A stretch of 31,393 bases of DNA from CAZCVI01 sp964502145 (GCA_964502145.1 CAZCVI010000085.1:1-31393); one strand, 5' to 3'. Shown: positions 15,953-24,710, counted from the stretch's first letter. Notes: generated by a model not told the origin, from the sequence alone. Numbers and translations are program-made.

Positions 15953-17053
15953 TCAAATCATACCGGTGCGGAACATTTTTTTCAAGGGGTGGGGCATCTT
16001 GGCGGGTAATGGTAGTGTGACTGTTTTTCCTTTTAAGCTGGCAGAGTGATAGATCGCGAAAATGATTTCCATGGCCTTGTAGGCGTCAAGGCCAGATGAT
16101 TCGGGTTCGTCGTCACTATTAATAGCGCGAATCACTTCGCGAATAGCACCGGTAAAGGGATCGGAATGGGTAGTTAAGGGGGGGAACTCCTGCCTGACAA
16201 GGTCGTTGAACCCGGTATAACGGCTGGAATTGGCAACGACATAATATTCTCGTATCCCATTGCCGACTTTGATACGTCCATTTTGGAAATGGAGGTCCAA
16301 TTCGAAGTTAAAATAGTTGCGCATGCCACCGGCTTCGAGAAAAACAGTGACACCGTTTTGAGAATGGAGCAAAGCGGAAGCGGACGTTTCAACACCCATG
16401 GTAGGGTCTTCGCGTGTGACGTGGCCGTTGATGGTGGCGATATCGCCGGTAAAAAAACGGATCATATCGACGAGATGGGTGCCATCATGGAGCAAGGGAC
16501 CACCGCCAACTGCCTTGATAACTTCGTGCCAATCGCCTTGCAGAGCTGAACGGGACAAAACATTGCCATAAATAGCGCGTAATTGGCCGAGACTTTTATC
16601 CGCGATGATTTGTTTGGTTTTGTTGTACAGCGAATCCCAGCGGCGTTCATGATTGACCACCAGTTTAACCCCTTTTTCCTGGCAGATACGAACCAAATCG
16701 AGGGCGTGATGGAGTGTCGTGGCCACTGGTTTTTCCAGGACAATCCCTTTTACGCCGTGTTGTGCCGCGTATACCGCAATATCATGGTGCGAGGAGGTCC
16801 AGGTGGCGATGATGATTAAATCGGGTTTCTCCCGGTCGATCAGTTCCCGGTAATCCAAGTAGGTATGTGGCACGTGCCATTTCTGGCGTGCATAGTCCAG
16901 GCGTTCCGGTTGGATATCGCAGATAGCCGTAAGTTCAACGTCCTGCAGTTTTTGAATTCCGCCCATGTGGGAGGCGGGTTTCTGGCGTAAGGGGTCCTCT
17001 TCCAGCAGGAGTCCCACGCGGCCGCATCCGATCAACGCCACCCTATACATCAT
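15953..17053 (-). CDS. Gfo/Idh/MocA-family oxidoreductase
   Basis: A 366-residue NAD(P)-dependent oxidoreductase. The Rossmann domain begins VALIGCGRVG (residues 5-14), and the family EKP motif is at 107-109 (VLEKPVATTL), the lysine being catalytic in relatives. The C-terminal substrate domain has GGGPLLHDGTHLVDMIRFF. Members act on sugars, inositols or amino-sugar nucleotides; the substrate is not evident. ATG codons at 17053 and 17050 are both possible, and no good ribosome binding site is seen. The start region repeats ATGATGTATAG, a small local duplication. Twelve bases separate it from the upstream unknown gene. Confidence 0.88.
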   Translation of the reverse strand: MMYRVALIGCGRVGLLLEEDPLRQKPASHMGGIQKLQDVELTAICDIQPERLDYARQKWHVPHTYLDYRELIDREKPDLIIIATWTSSHHDIAVYAAQHGVKGIVLEKPVATTLHHALDLVRICQEKGVKLVVNHERRWDSLYNKTKQIIADKSLGQLRAIYGNVLSRSALQGDWHEVIKAVGGGPLLHDGTHLVDMIRFFTGDIATINGHVTREDPTMGVETSASALLHSQNGVTVFLEAGGMRNYFNFELDLHFQNGRIKVGNGIREYYVVANSSRYTGFNDLVRQEFPPLTTHSDPFTGAIREVIRAINSDDEPESSGLDAYKAMEIIFAIYHSASLKGKTVTLPLPAKMPHPLKKMFRTGMI

Positions 17054-17065
17054 TACTATACATCA

Positions 17066-17713
17066 TTAATTACTTTTCAAGGAGAAGGCTTCGACTTCTT
17101 TTAGCAGAATAGCGACCAGCTTGTTCCAATCATCCATATCTTCAATCAATTGATATTCGAGAAAATCAGCCATCTCCACATAGTCCTTTTTTTCCTGGGC
17201 GGAAACAACTTCACCCAGGGTGGACAGAAAGGATTCAACCTTGGCGCGCAAGCTGGTTTTGGTGGCAAAATTGAATAGAATTTCATCGAAATTGAGGTTG
17301 AAGCTCATGCCCACGGAATTCACAAAATTAACCATCGGTTTGATGGCTTCCATGATCTTCACGATTTTCCCCGAAGCATCCTGAATCTTTCCTTCCCTGT
17401 AAAGGTCTGCGGCAAGGTTGATTTCAGCTTTAATGTTCTCTATTAAAGTGGCGACCTTGGCAAAACCATCGCGGGTAATGGAGAGCGAGTCCTTGGTAAA
17501 TAACTCGATCTTTCTGATAGTATTGGGAACCAACCTATCCTGATGTTCCACCATGATGTCGAGAGAATCGACATCATCGAGCACAAAGCCAACAATACCA
17601 TGGTCCCTGGGGATAAAATTGTCATCTTGCAATAGTTTCTTGAAAAAATTGCCCCAGGTCAGGGGGAACAACGGCTGATACGATATCTTTTGGTTGTTCA
17701 CATAAATATCCAT
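17066..17713 (-). CDS. Hypothetical protein, unknown family
   Basis: A 215-residue protein I do not recognise. No signal peptide or membrane segment is apparent. The N-terminus (MDIYVNNQKISYQPLFPLTWGNFFKKLLQ) looks like a small beta-strand-containing domain, and residues about 60-215 are predicted mostly helical with many acidic and basic residues (EKKDYVEMADFLEYQLIED). Start set at ATG 17713, which has GGTGAGG 9 nt upstream; in-frame ATG 17722 and GTG 17728 are alternatives. It lies between ndk and the Gfo/Idh gene in the same direction, so it is probably co-transcribed. A regulatory or scaffold role is possible but nothing proves it. Confidence 0.75.
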   Translation of the reverse strand: MDIYVNNQKISYQPLFPLTWGNFFKKLLQDDNFIPRDHGIVGFVLDDVDSLDIMVEHQDRLVPNTIRKIELFTKDSLSITRDGFAKVATLIENIKAEINLAADLYREGKIQDASGKIVKIMEAIKPMVNFVNSVGMSFNLNFDEILFNFATKTSLRAKVESFLSTLGEVVSAQEKKDYVEMADFLEYQLIEDMDDWNKLVAILLKEVEAFSLKSN

Positions 17714-17808
17714 TTTATTCATCCTCACCGGTTTAATAATACGTCACGGTTTTTCGTTTTATATTTTTATTTCTATTTGTACTTGTTTTCTCTTTGAGCT
17801 TGGGAAAT

Positions 17809-18264
17809 TTAGAGACAGAGCCATTGTTCCGTGGGCGTGGCATAGTTCAGTATTTCCTTGGGGGTGAAGAAGAGCGGGATTTCGCGGGCGGCGGAGGCGG
17901 GGCTGTCGGAAGCATGCATCAGGTTCAGGGTAGTGCAGAGGGCATAATCTCCACGGATGGAACCGGGTTCGGCTTTGTCCAAACCCGTGGGGCCCATTAA
18001 TTTACGAATAGTGGCAATAGCGTTTTCCCCTTGCCACACCGAGGCAATCACCGGGGAAGAGGTGATGAATTTCATGAGGTAAGGGTAAAACGGTTTTCCT
18101 TGATGTTCTTCATAATGTTTGGCTGCCAAGGGGTCATCTATTTGCAGCATCTTCATTGCGACCAATTGCAAGCCTTTACGTTCTAACCGGGAAATAAGTT
18201 CTCCTATCAATCTGCGTTGCACGCCATCGGGTTTCACCATAACGAATGATTGTTCATGTGCCAT
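17809..18264 (-). CDS. ndk: Nucleoside diphosphate kinase
   Basis: A 151-residue enzyme that moves the gamma-phosphate of ATP to other nucleoside diphosphates through a phosphohistidine. Motifs present: FVMVKPDGVQRRLIGE with Lys11, SIRGDY near 102-107, and the active site NLMHASDSP with His117. Length is slightly above the usual 140-150, with a short C-terminal extension. A purine-rich AGGAG site precedes the start at 18264. It lies 28 bp after the unknown 460-residue protein gene, on the same strand. Confidence 0.95.
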   Translation of the reverse strand: MAHEQSFVMVKPDGVQRRLIGELISRLERKGLQLVAMKMLQIDDPLAAKHYEEHQGKPFYPYLMKFITSSPVIASVWQGENAIATIRKLMGPTGLDKAEPGSIRGDYALCTTLNLMHASDSPASAAREIPLFFTPKEILNYATPTEQWLCL

Positions 18265-18292
18265 ATGAGACTCCTGTTTTTCTAGTTGACTC

Positions 18293-19675
18293 TTATTTAT
18301 TATCTACCATTTCTTTTAATATCCGGGTTATAAAGGAATGAAACGCTTTAAGATTGACACGGAAATCGGGGGAAAGATCGGTGCGCACGAGTTTGTTATA
18401 ATAGCTGAGAAATTCATTCCAGTCTTTGAAGAGCAAATAATTGAGGTCGGTTTCGATGAATTGATTGATATCAAAAAAGATGTCGGCAGGGTTAATTTTG
18501 CCTTTTTGGGTGAAGAAGTCATTGATTTTGGTGTGGAGGGTAGCCAGTTTCTTCTTGACCTCTGAGGCTTTTTCCGCGCGGGAGATGTAATTTTCAAAGA
18601 TATTGCTGCCCGAAATTTCCGGTTTGAATAGGCGGGCCACGTTTTCAATCAATTCTTTTATGGCAAAGTCGGAGATGATAATGATATTTTTCAGTAGTTT
18701 GCGGCGGTTGATTTTTTCGTTTTTCTCATCGAAATAATAGGGTAACTCGCCATCATAGATCTTCTGATATTCGAGTTCGAGGGCTTTGAATATGGTGGAG
18801 ATTTTTAAAAGGTCCTCTTCCTGGGTAAATATTGATTTTAAACTCTCCAGTAACAGAGTCTGGTAAAAATTGAGCATACTTTCCAGTTTTCTTTTTTGCA
18901 GCATGATGAGGGGGATAGTGAGACTGAGGTTGCGTGCTTTATTGAGATTGAGTTCAATAAAATTATTCAGTTTCATGATGCGAAAGGCAAAAATAAAGAA
19001 AATACCAATATGCTTTTTTAATTTTTTGTCTTCAATAGAGGCGATGATATCGCAGATATCCTGCTGGTATATCTTATCCATTTTGGGAATAAAATTCCCT
19101 TTCATCAGAGAGATAATGAGGCTGTTGCCCATCAACTCTTTGCGGTACAATTTTCTGACAGAGGCATAGGTTTTTTGGGTGACCACGTCGTTTTTAGCCA
19201 GTTCAGTAGTAATGTGTTTGAGGCTTTGCAAGAAGATGCGCAGGTTATAGAACCACGATTCCGGGGAATAGATGTCTTTGAGATAGGGGAATGCTTTGGG
19301 AGTATAGTTCTCAAGAATTTTCTCAACGATGAACTCTTCGAAGTTGAGCAGGTACTTGTCTTTTTCAAAATCGAGGTCTTTGAGATGGTTCACGATTCTG
19401 CCGCTGACCAGGGTAAAGATGTGGAGGTAGAATACATAATCCCGGGTATTGGACGTCTCGTATTTGAACAACTGTTCTTCCAGGTAAGTGGAGGAGAAGA
19501 GTTCTTCGAGGGATTCGAACCAGAGCTTCAATTCAAAAAGGTTGTTCATCAACTCTTTTTCGTCGATCTTATCGATCCAGCCGTCAAAAACCAGGTCCCA
19601 TTTTTGTTCGGGTGACAATTCGGGACTCTCTTTCGAGAAAAACTCGCTGATATTTTTTATATCTTTGTTTTCCAT
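18293..19675 (-). CDS. Hypothetical all-helical protein, unknown family
   Basis: A 460-residue cytosolic-looking protein with no family I can name. It is rich in Leu, Ile, Lys, Glu and Phe, with no signal peptide or clear membrane span, and is predicted almost wholly helical. No nucleotide-binding or metal motif is seen. It heads the minus-strand run that continues with ndk, an unknown protein, a Gfo/Idh enzyme and a lipid kinase. ATG 19675 lies exactly 6 nt after the -10 box of a good promoter (19682-19710), so the transcript is predicted to be leaderless; no ribosome binding site is present, in agreement. Helical scaffold or regulatory proteins look like this, but that is only a description. 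Confidence 0.75.
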   Translation of the reverse strand: MENKDIKNISEFFSKESPELSPEQKWDLVFDGWIDKIDEKELMNNLFELKLWFESLEELFSSTYLEEQLFKYETSNTRDYVFYLHIFTLVSGRIVNHLKDLDFEKDKYLLNFEEFIVEKILENYTPKAFPYLKDIYSPESWFYNLRIFLQSLKHITTELAKNDVVTQKTYASVRKLYRKELMGNSLIISLMKGNFIPKMDKIYQQDICDIIASIEDKKLKKHIGIFFIFAFRIMKLNNFIELNLNKARNLSLTIPLIMLQKRKLESMLNFYQTLLLESLKSIFTQEEDLLKISTIFKALELEYQKIYDGELPYYFDEKNEKINRRKLLKNIIIISDFAIKELIENVARLFKPEISGSNIFENYISRAEKASEVKKKLATLHTKINDFFTQKGKINPADIFFDINQFIETDLNYLLFKDWNEFLSYYNKLVRTDLSPDFRVNLKAFHSFITRILKEMVDNK

Positions 19676-19681
19676 TATCCT

Positions 19682-19710
19682 ATTTTAATCAATATCTTCT
19701 TTTTTTTCAA
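19682..19710 (-). promoter_or_regulatory. Promoter, predicted leaderless, for gene at 19675
   Basis: On the minus strand TTGAAA (19710-19705), 17-bp spacer, TAAAAT (19687-19682), then 6 nt and ATG 19675. The start site would fall on or next to the ATG. Confidence 0.6.
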
Positions 19711-19810
19711 GCGATTCGCAAAGGAAATATTGGAAATAATGGAAAAGATTTAAAAATTCTTGAAAATGGCAGGCCATTACTCGGATTCACCGCCACGTTT
19801 CAGAAAAAAA

Positions 19811-19889
19811 CTGGACTATCTGGACTAGCTGGACATTCTGGACCTCACAAAACCTATGATTTTTTAAGCTTGTCCATTAAGTCCAGCTT
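19811..19889. repeat. 9-bp phased CTGGACNNN repeat with inverted copies
   Basis: Four direct units CTGGACTAT, CTGGACTAG, CTGGACATT, CTGGACCTC at 19811-19846, then two inverted units (GTCCATTAA, GTCCAGCTT) at 19872-19889. The last direct pair and the inverted pair can form an imperfect stem (13 of 17 positions). One more CTGGAC lies at 23391-23396, just after the DUF262 module. It may be an operator array or a boundary mark. Confidence 0.7.
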
Positions 19890-19947
19890 GCTACTGTTAT
19901 TCATGGTACGGATAAAAATGATGGTGAATATTGGCAGAAACGCCCTA

Positions 19948-19976
19948 TTGACATTTTCACAACCATCCCTTATAAT
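19948..19976 (+). promoter_or_regulatory. Exact-consensus sigma70 promoter of DUF262 module
   Basis: TTGACA (19948-19953), 17-bp spacer, TATAAT (19971-19976). Both boxes and spacing match consensus perfectly. Six bases later comes ATG 19983 (short frame); the DUF262 start is about 145 nt further down. Confidence 0.8.
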
Positions 19977-19982
19977 TGCAAA

Positions 19983-20054
19983 ATGAGTAAAAATTTATTT
20001 CCTAGCAGTGCCAAAAATGCGTTTATACGTGTCGATTTTCTGATAGGACGTTGA
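19983..20054 (+). CDS. Possible 23-residue leader peptide
   Basis: ATG 19983 to TGA 20052-20054 encodes MSKNLFPSSAKNAFIRVDFL plus IGR. It has no ribosome binding site but begins exactly 6 nt after the -10 box, as in the predicted leaderless genes at 19675 (minus) and 30503. It could be a leader peptide, the stump of a lost leaderless gene, or chance. Confidence 0.25.
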   Translation: MSKNLFPSSAKNAFIRVDFLIGR

Positions 20055-20124
20055 ATAGGGAGCTTTTTGATTTATCCATTCAACTTTAATTAAAATGATG
20101 TCAGGCAAAAAAGAGGAATATAGC

Positions 20125-21312
20125 ATGAGTCAACAAGATACAATGGTCACTTCTGAAGAAGGTGAGTTTGAAACGGACGACAGCGAAGATTCAGTACCAC
20201 AAACGAAACCTTGGAATCCAACGGATATCCGTGTAACAACAAAAACTTGGTCTCTTAAACAAACCATTGACGACATCAACGATGGAAGTATAGATATTGT
20301 TCCCAATTTCCAAAGGGATTATATCTGGGGAAAGAAACAACAAACGTTGCTTATCGAATCCATCCTGCTTGGTATCCCAATGCCAGCATTCTATTTTAAT
20401 GCTGACAAACAAGGGGTTCTGCAAGTGGTGGATGGTGTGCAAAGGCTTTCTACGATTCGCAATTTCGCCAAAATGACGACTATGGAAAAGGATAACAAAG
20501 GGGGATTTTCGTTGTCCGATGACCTGGAATATCTGAAAGAACTTGAAGGCAAGCAGTTTCACGAGCTGGATGCCCTGCTACGGCGACGATTCAATCAAAC
20601 ACAAATTGTTGTGCATGTGATTGATGCAACCAGTCCGGTGGATTTAAAATATGACATTTTCAAACGTATCAACACGGGTGGAACACCTCTAAATCCACAG
20701 GAAATCCGTCACTGCATGAGCAAACAACGTTCTAGAAATTTTTTGAAAAAACTTGCCTTAAGCGACGAGTTTCGTGAAGTCGTGGCGATTAAACCCAAGC
20801 GCATGCAAGATCAAGAAATGGTGCTTCGTTTTGTTGCTTTCCGCCAACTGATGGTGTTGGATTCAACTTTTGGGAATTATCCCAAGGACCAGACACTGGG
20901 TGGTTTTCTGTTAAAAGCGGCCATGGACATAGATGATGCGGATAAGGTGCCAGAAAAAGTATTGCATGCTATCGAGAGTGACTTTCGTAGAGCATTACAG
21001 AATGCTTCAAAGATCTTTGGACAACAAGTTTTTAGGAAAGTAATGAAGGAATCAAAGGAGCCAAAGGGCGCAAAACAACGGGCGCGAATGAGCCGACCCT
21101 TATTTGAAATTTGGACTGTGGCCTTAACTCAGATTCTTGAACTCACCGATGACCTCGTTGAACGTATTAGATTAAATGCGAGGAATGCGATGACCCATGA
21201 TTTGGATTTTATTGATTCTTATACAAGTGGAACAGGCAAGCCGGAACGGATTCGCCTGCGTTTCACCAAAGCACTTGGTATTGTGCGGAAAGCCATGGAG
21301 GAAGGACAGTGA
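20125..21312 (+). CDS. DUF262 (GmrSD N-terminal-like, ParB/Srx fold) protein
   Basis: A 395-residue protein. After an acidic N-terminal tail, residues about 40-240 match the DUF262 domain: FQRDYIWGKKQQTLLIESILLGIPMPAFYF (first motif at 62-68) and VVDGVQRLST (102-110), the ParB/sulfiredoxin-like DGQQR motif in the form DGVQR. In GmrSD restriction enzymes this domain binds and hydrolyses NTPs; no HNH (DUF1524) nuclease domain follows here. Start set at ATG 20125, with AGAGGA 7 nt upstream; ATG 20095 lacks such a site. First gene of a three-gene module, its stop overlapping the ATPase start by 4 bp. A role in defence is inferred from the family and the neighbours. Confidence 0.85.
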   Translation: MSQQDTMVTSEEGEFETDDSEDSVPQTKPWNPTDIRVTTKTWSLKQTIDDINDGSIDIVPNFQRDYIWGKKQQTLLIESILLGIPMPAFYFNADKQGVLQVVDGVQRLSTIRNFAKMTTMEKDNKGGFSLSDDLEYLKELEGKQFHELDALLRRRFNQTQIVVHVIDATSPVDLKYDIFKRINTGGTPLNPQEIRHCMSKQRSRNFLKKLALSDEFREVVAIKPKRMQDQEMVLRFVAFRQLMVLDSTFGNYPKDQTLGGFLLKAAMDIDDADKVPEKVLHAIESDFRRALQNASKIFGQQVFRKVMKESKEPKGAKQRARMSRPLFEIWTVALTQILELTDDLVERIRLNARNAMTHDLDFIDSYTSGTGKPERIRLRFTKALGIVRKAMEEGQ

Positions 21313-22436
21313 TCAAAAATTTACGCATCGAACGGTTCAAATGTTACCGGGACCAATCTTTTCGATTTGGGGCACTCACTGTTTTAACCGGCACAAACGG
21401 CACGGGTAAAAGCACGGTTCTTCAGGCCATATTACTCGTACAGCTCAGCATCAAATCCAGAGGCATGGGAGCGGAATTAAATGGGCCGTATGGCTTGAAG
21501 CTGGGCGAAGTACTTGATGTTCTGAATCGTCAAGCAACACCTGAGGATGGGATAAGGTTCTCAATAGAGAGCGACCTTGGTATACCACAGGTGATTGAGT
21601 TTTTAATTGCCGAAGAAAGGTGTCGTTTTCTTTCCGCCAAAATTTCCCCTGAAAAAGGTTCCCTTCCTTTCGATGTTTCGGAAAAATCATTTACGTATCT
21701 CTCGGCGGACCGATTGGGCCCGCAGGACGCTTTCGAGGCGCATGACTTGAAAGCGGATGGGATTAATGTCGGATGGCGTGGCGAGGCCGTGGCCCAAGTG
21801 CTGGTGGATACAGATCGGCAGAAAGTTCAGTCTATCCTCGCACGAAACCTACCTTCTGGCGACCCTGCGCCCCTTGACGTGCCCCGGCAGGCCGAACTTT
21901 GGCTTTCAGATATCGTTCGTCCTATCCAGCTTAATACCCAATGGGTGGCTGGGACCAATGTGATTACGTTACGGTTCAATGAGCCCCTGTTTCCAAATGA
22001 ATGGGTGCGCCCCGCGAATACCGGGTTCGGGTTAAGTAGTGTTTTGCCAATCGTGGTCGCGGGGTTACATACTCCCAGGGGCGGCATGTTGATGGTGGAG
22101 AATCCCGAAACACATTTACATCCAAGGGCTCAGAGCAAGATTGGAGAGTTTCTTGCACGTGTGGCAGCTTCTGGCGTACAAGTGATCGTGGAAACGCACA
22201 GCGATCATGTATTAAATGGCATTCGTCGTGCCGTGGCAATCGACAAAGTGTTACCAAGCAATGACGTGATTGTCCACTTCTTTGACGACGAACTGATTGA
22301 GGGGGGTAATCTACGAACCACGGTGAGAACTCTTGAACTTAAGCCCAACGGAGATATCAGTGATTGGCCAAAACACTTCTTCGACCAGATTGAAACGGAC
22401 TTGGCCGCGTTAGCTCGTGTCAGGAGAGCGAAGTGA
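21309..22436 (+). CDS. AAA ATPase with DUF3696-like C-terminus (SMC/OLD-like)
   Basis: A 375-residue ABC-type ATPase. Walker A is GTNGTGKST at residues 28-36, the N-terminus IKNLRIERFKCYRDQSF is typical of AAA_15/RecF-like proteins, Walker B is MLMVENPETHLHP near residue 262, and a switch-like VETHSDHVLNGIR follows. The C-terminus (ISDWPKHFFDQIETDLAAL) matches the DUF3696 tail. Such ATPases accompany effector or nuclease proteins in several phage-defence systems. It starts with GTG 21309 inside the overlap with the DUF262 stop (GTGA) and ends with the same overlap with the third gene, so the three proteins are probably made in fixed ratio and may form a complex. Confidence 0.88.
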   Translation: MIKNLRIERFKCYRDQSFRFGALTVLTGTNGTGKSTVLQAILLVQLSIKSRGMGAELNGPYGLKLGEVLDVLNRQATPEDGIRFSIESDLGIPQVIEFLIAEERCRFLSAKISPEKGSLPFDVSEKSFTYLSADRLGPQDAFEAHDLKADGINVGWRGEAVAQVLVDTDRQKVQSILARNLPSGDPAPLDVPRQAELWLSDIVRPIQLNTQWVAGTNVITLRFNEPLFPNEWVRPANTGFGLSSVLPIVVAGLHTPRGGMLMVENPETHLHPRAQSKIGEFLARVAASGVQVIVETHSDHVLNGIRRAVAIDKVLPSNDVIVHFFDDELIEGGNLRTTVRTLELKPNGDISDWPKHFFDQIETDLAALARVRRAK

Positions 22437-23380
22437 ATGCTCGTCTGGTACTGGACGACCTGCCCTGGTCGACAACTGATCTAACGAACAATGAAATTGA
22501 GAAGGCATTGGAAGACCTCCGTGAAATTCTGGAGCAAGCAGAAGATCGGCAACATGACGTGGCTGCTCACGATTCCCTGTATCAGCAGGAACGGATTGCT
22601 AACAAAACCATTATAGACCTAATCAATGGAACTATCCCCCGTGATCTTAAAGTTGAGATGTGGTTGCGACTTAGCAAAATCGATTTGTTCGTGGATGGTA
22701 AAATTCAATGTTTCGAGGTGATTGTTGGCAATGAGCGGTTCTTGGCTCCTTCTATCATTTGGGCTGCCCAACAAACGAAGTCTGGAAGCACAACTGGTTG
22801 CATAACCCCGGCATGCAGTGGTCGGCGGGAGCTCTGTTTGGTTACTTTGTATCTTTTGGACGAGGAATTGAGCGTAAAACTTTTTTTCATTATGGATGAT
22901 GCGACTCATGCGGGGTTATTTCGCCATGCCATTATTGTCGAACGTGTAAATGATAAAGAATTTGCAGAGCTTGTACCATCGGCATTTCCAGAATTGGAGT
23001 TTGTCGTTGGTGTGCTTGGGGGATGCCGGGACCTGAGTCGTCCTTTCATCAGCAGGTTAAATGATATTATGAAGCACCTTTCGGCACTGAATGACTTCGG
23101 AGCTGCGATTTTTGCTCTTGGTCAAAACAAACGGATTGTGGAGGGATTCAAATCTCACGGAATCGAGATCAGCCTCGAAAATACAGAAACAATGCGCGAT
23201 GGTAAGTGTCAACGGGCTAGATCGCGCACGTTTCGTGGTGAGACGCTTATTTTCGAATGGCACACAAAAATTTCCCCTTATCTTGATCGTATCCACGTCC
23301 ATCCACCGACTGTAAATTCGGGTGGACGAGTTATTGTTGGGATCATAAATAAACACCTGCCTCTTCCCGGAGACAACTAG
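22433..23380 (+). CDS. Unknown third protein of DUF262-ATPase module
   Basis: A 315-residue protein I cannot assign. Start is GTG 22433 in a GTGA overlap with the ATPase gene. Residues about 15-65 look like a helical, charged segment; about 65-230 look mixed alpha/beta (KIDLFVDGKIQCFEVIVG, LCLVTLYLLD, KLFFIMDD, LEFVVGVLGG). The C-terminus contains FEWHTKISPYLDRIHVHPP and VIVGIINKHLPLPG, a compact strand-rich end with several His residues that could be an active site. No known nuclease motif is certain. Position suggests it is the effector or sensor of the module. Confidence 0.7.
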   Translation: MNARLVLDDLPWSTTDLTNNEIEKALEDLREILEQAEDRQHDVAAHDSLYQQERIANKTIIDLINGTIPRDLKVEMWLRLSKIDLFVDGKIQCFEVIVGNERFLAPSIIWAAQQTKSGSTTGCITPACSGRRELCLVTLYLLDEELSVKLFFIMDDATHAGLFRHAIIVERVNDKEFAELVPSAFPELEFVVGVLGGCRDLSRPFISRLNDIMKHLSALNDFGAAIFALGQNKRIVEGFKSHGIEISLENTETMRDGKCQRARSRTFRGETLIFEWHTKISPYLDRIHVHPPTVNSGGRVIVGIINKHLPLPGDN

Positions 23381-23418
23381 CTCACTTAGACTGGACACCC
23401 CCTAAATACCCTTTATGT

Positions 23419-24666
23419 TTAGTCTTCGGTGGAGTGAACAGTAGCCCATTCAACGGCGTCTACATAGAGGATCGCGATGCGCTCCTGATTTAATTTTAAT
23501 TTTTCTGCCCACAGGTCAAAGGATTGCCAATCGGCGCGTTCAAAGGATTCTACTAACTTGAGAACAGAATTAAAAATACTTTCATTCCCCAACAGGGCCT
23601 GTTTGATCTCTTCGCCCAGCGGTAACTCTTCCAATATTTCCTTGATAGGCCGATCTAAGAAGGCCTCTACCATGGAAAACAACCCGAATAAAAAGAAGTC
23701 GGCGGGTTCGGCGTGTAATTTGAAATATTCGGCAAGGGATTCACAGAACCGAGCACGCACAATCACGGCATTCATCAATTCCAGAGGCTTCGAGCGACCT
23801 ATGCCACTCATCACAATAATGGTTAACCATTTTTTTACCTCGCGCTTACCCAATAAAATCAAAGCGTGGTGAATTGAACGAATAGACACTTTAAACCCAT
23901 AACTGGCCGAGTTAATAAACCGCAACAACTTATACGCCAATGAAACATCCCGCTTGATAATATCCTCGATCTCATTAAAATCAGGGGTGGGTTCATTGAT
24001 TTTTTTTAAAATTTGCAGATAGTTGAGTTTATAACCGGGCATCTCCTTGCGACTGATCAAGTCGGGTTTCTGGAAGAAAAAACCCTGGAAGTAAACACAA
24101 CCGAGTTTTTGCGCTTCTTCAAAAAAACCGTAAGTCTCGACTTTTTCAGCCATCAATTTTACATTGAACCCGGTAGCGGCAAGTTGTTTGACCATAAACT
24201 GTCTTTGCTCTGGAGTGGTGGCACGAAAATCCAGTTTAATAATATCGGCCAATTCCAGCAATGGTTTATATTCATCGGCAAAACAGACGCTATCCAGAAT
24301 AATAGTGTAGTTTGCTTTTTTAAATTGTTGGCAAGCCATCATGAGGCGTTGTTCGACTTCGCCCGGGTCCATGATTTCCACGCCCAGAAATTCCCTGGGG
24401 AAGAGCAAAGGGGTTTTTCCCAGCAGTAGTTTCCGGTTGAAATGAATGAAGGCGCGTTTGCCGGAGGTCAGTTTTTGTATGCCCATGAGCAAGCTATTGG
24501 CGATGACCTTGAGGGTAGCAAAACCGTCATCGGCGATATGAGCACGATTAACAGCATCAGACCGGTACAACAACTCGTAAGCATAAACGATCTTTTGCTC
24601 ATCAAAAATGGGCTGCCGGGCAATAAAGATGTTCAAACCTTGTTCTTCCAGGCTGGTTACTGTCAT
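23419..24666 (-). CDS. EAL-like/HDOD signalling protein (YuxH-type)
   Basis: A 415-residue protein. The N-terminal half (about 12-200) is a degenerate EAL domain: IFIARQPIFDEQKIVYAYELLYR has ELL in place of EAL, and the metal-binding residues of active c-di-GMP phosphodiesterases are not evident, so it probably does not cleave c-di-GMP. The C-terminal half (about 205-400) is an HDOD domain (RDVSLAYKLLRFINSASYG, SIRSIHHALILLGKREVKKW), an output module without catalysis. Start set at ATG 24666, with GGGA upstream; the in-frame TTG 24678 is less likely. Monocistronic with its own promoter at 24711-24739. Confidence 0.85.
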   Translation of the reverse strand: MTVTSLEEQGLNIFIARQPIFDEQKIVYAYELLYRSDAVNRAHIADDGFATLKVIANSLLMGIQKLTSGKRAFIHFNRKLLLGKTPLLFPREFLGVEIMDPGEVEQRLMMACQQFKKANYTIILDSVCFADEYKPLLELADIIKLDFRATTPEQRQFMVKQLAATGFNVKLMAEKVETYGFFEEAQKLGCVYFQGFFFQKPDLISRKEMPGYKLNYLQILKKINEPTPDFNEIEDIIKRDVSLAYKLLRFINSASYGFKVSIRSIHHALILLGKREVKKWLTIIVMSGIGRSKPLELMNAVIVRARFCESLAEYFKLHAEPADFFLFGLFSMVEAFLDRPIKEILEELPLGEEIKQALLGNESIFNSVLKLVESFERADWQSFDLWAEKLKLNQERIAILYVDAVEWATVHSTED

Positions 24667-24710
24667 TTGTGTTCCCAAAAAAATTGATATTGCATAGGTA
24701 TCATGCAGAT

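Larger units (their letters stand above)
19676..20094. other. Divergent intergenic region with promoters and repeats
   Basis: A 420-bp region between the unknown helical protein (minus) and the DUF262 module (plus). It holds a promoter for each direction (19682-19710 minus, 19948-19976 plus), a 9-bp phased repeat (19811-19846) with inverted copies (19872-19889), and a possible 23-codon leaderless frame (19983-20054). No other gene seen. Confidence 0.7.

Noticed and set aside
19175..19615. Plus-strand frame of 146 codons within the unknown 460-residue gene
   Set aside because: The minus-strand frame is far longer, has a promoter and fits the operon; the plus frame has no start signals.
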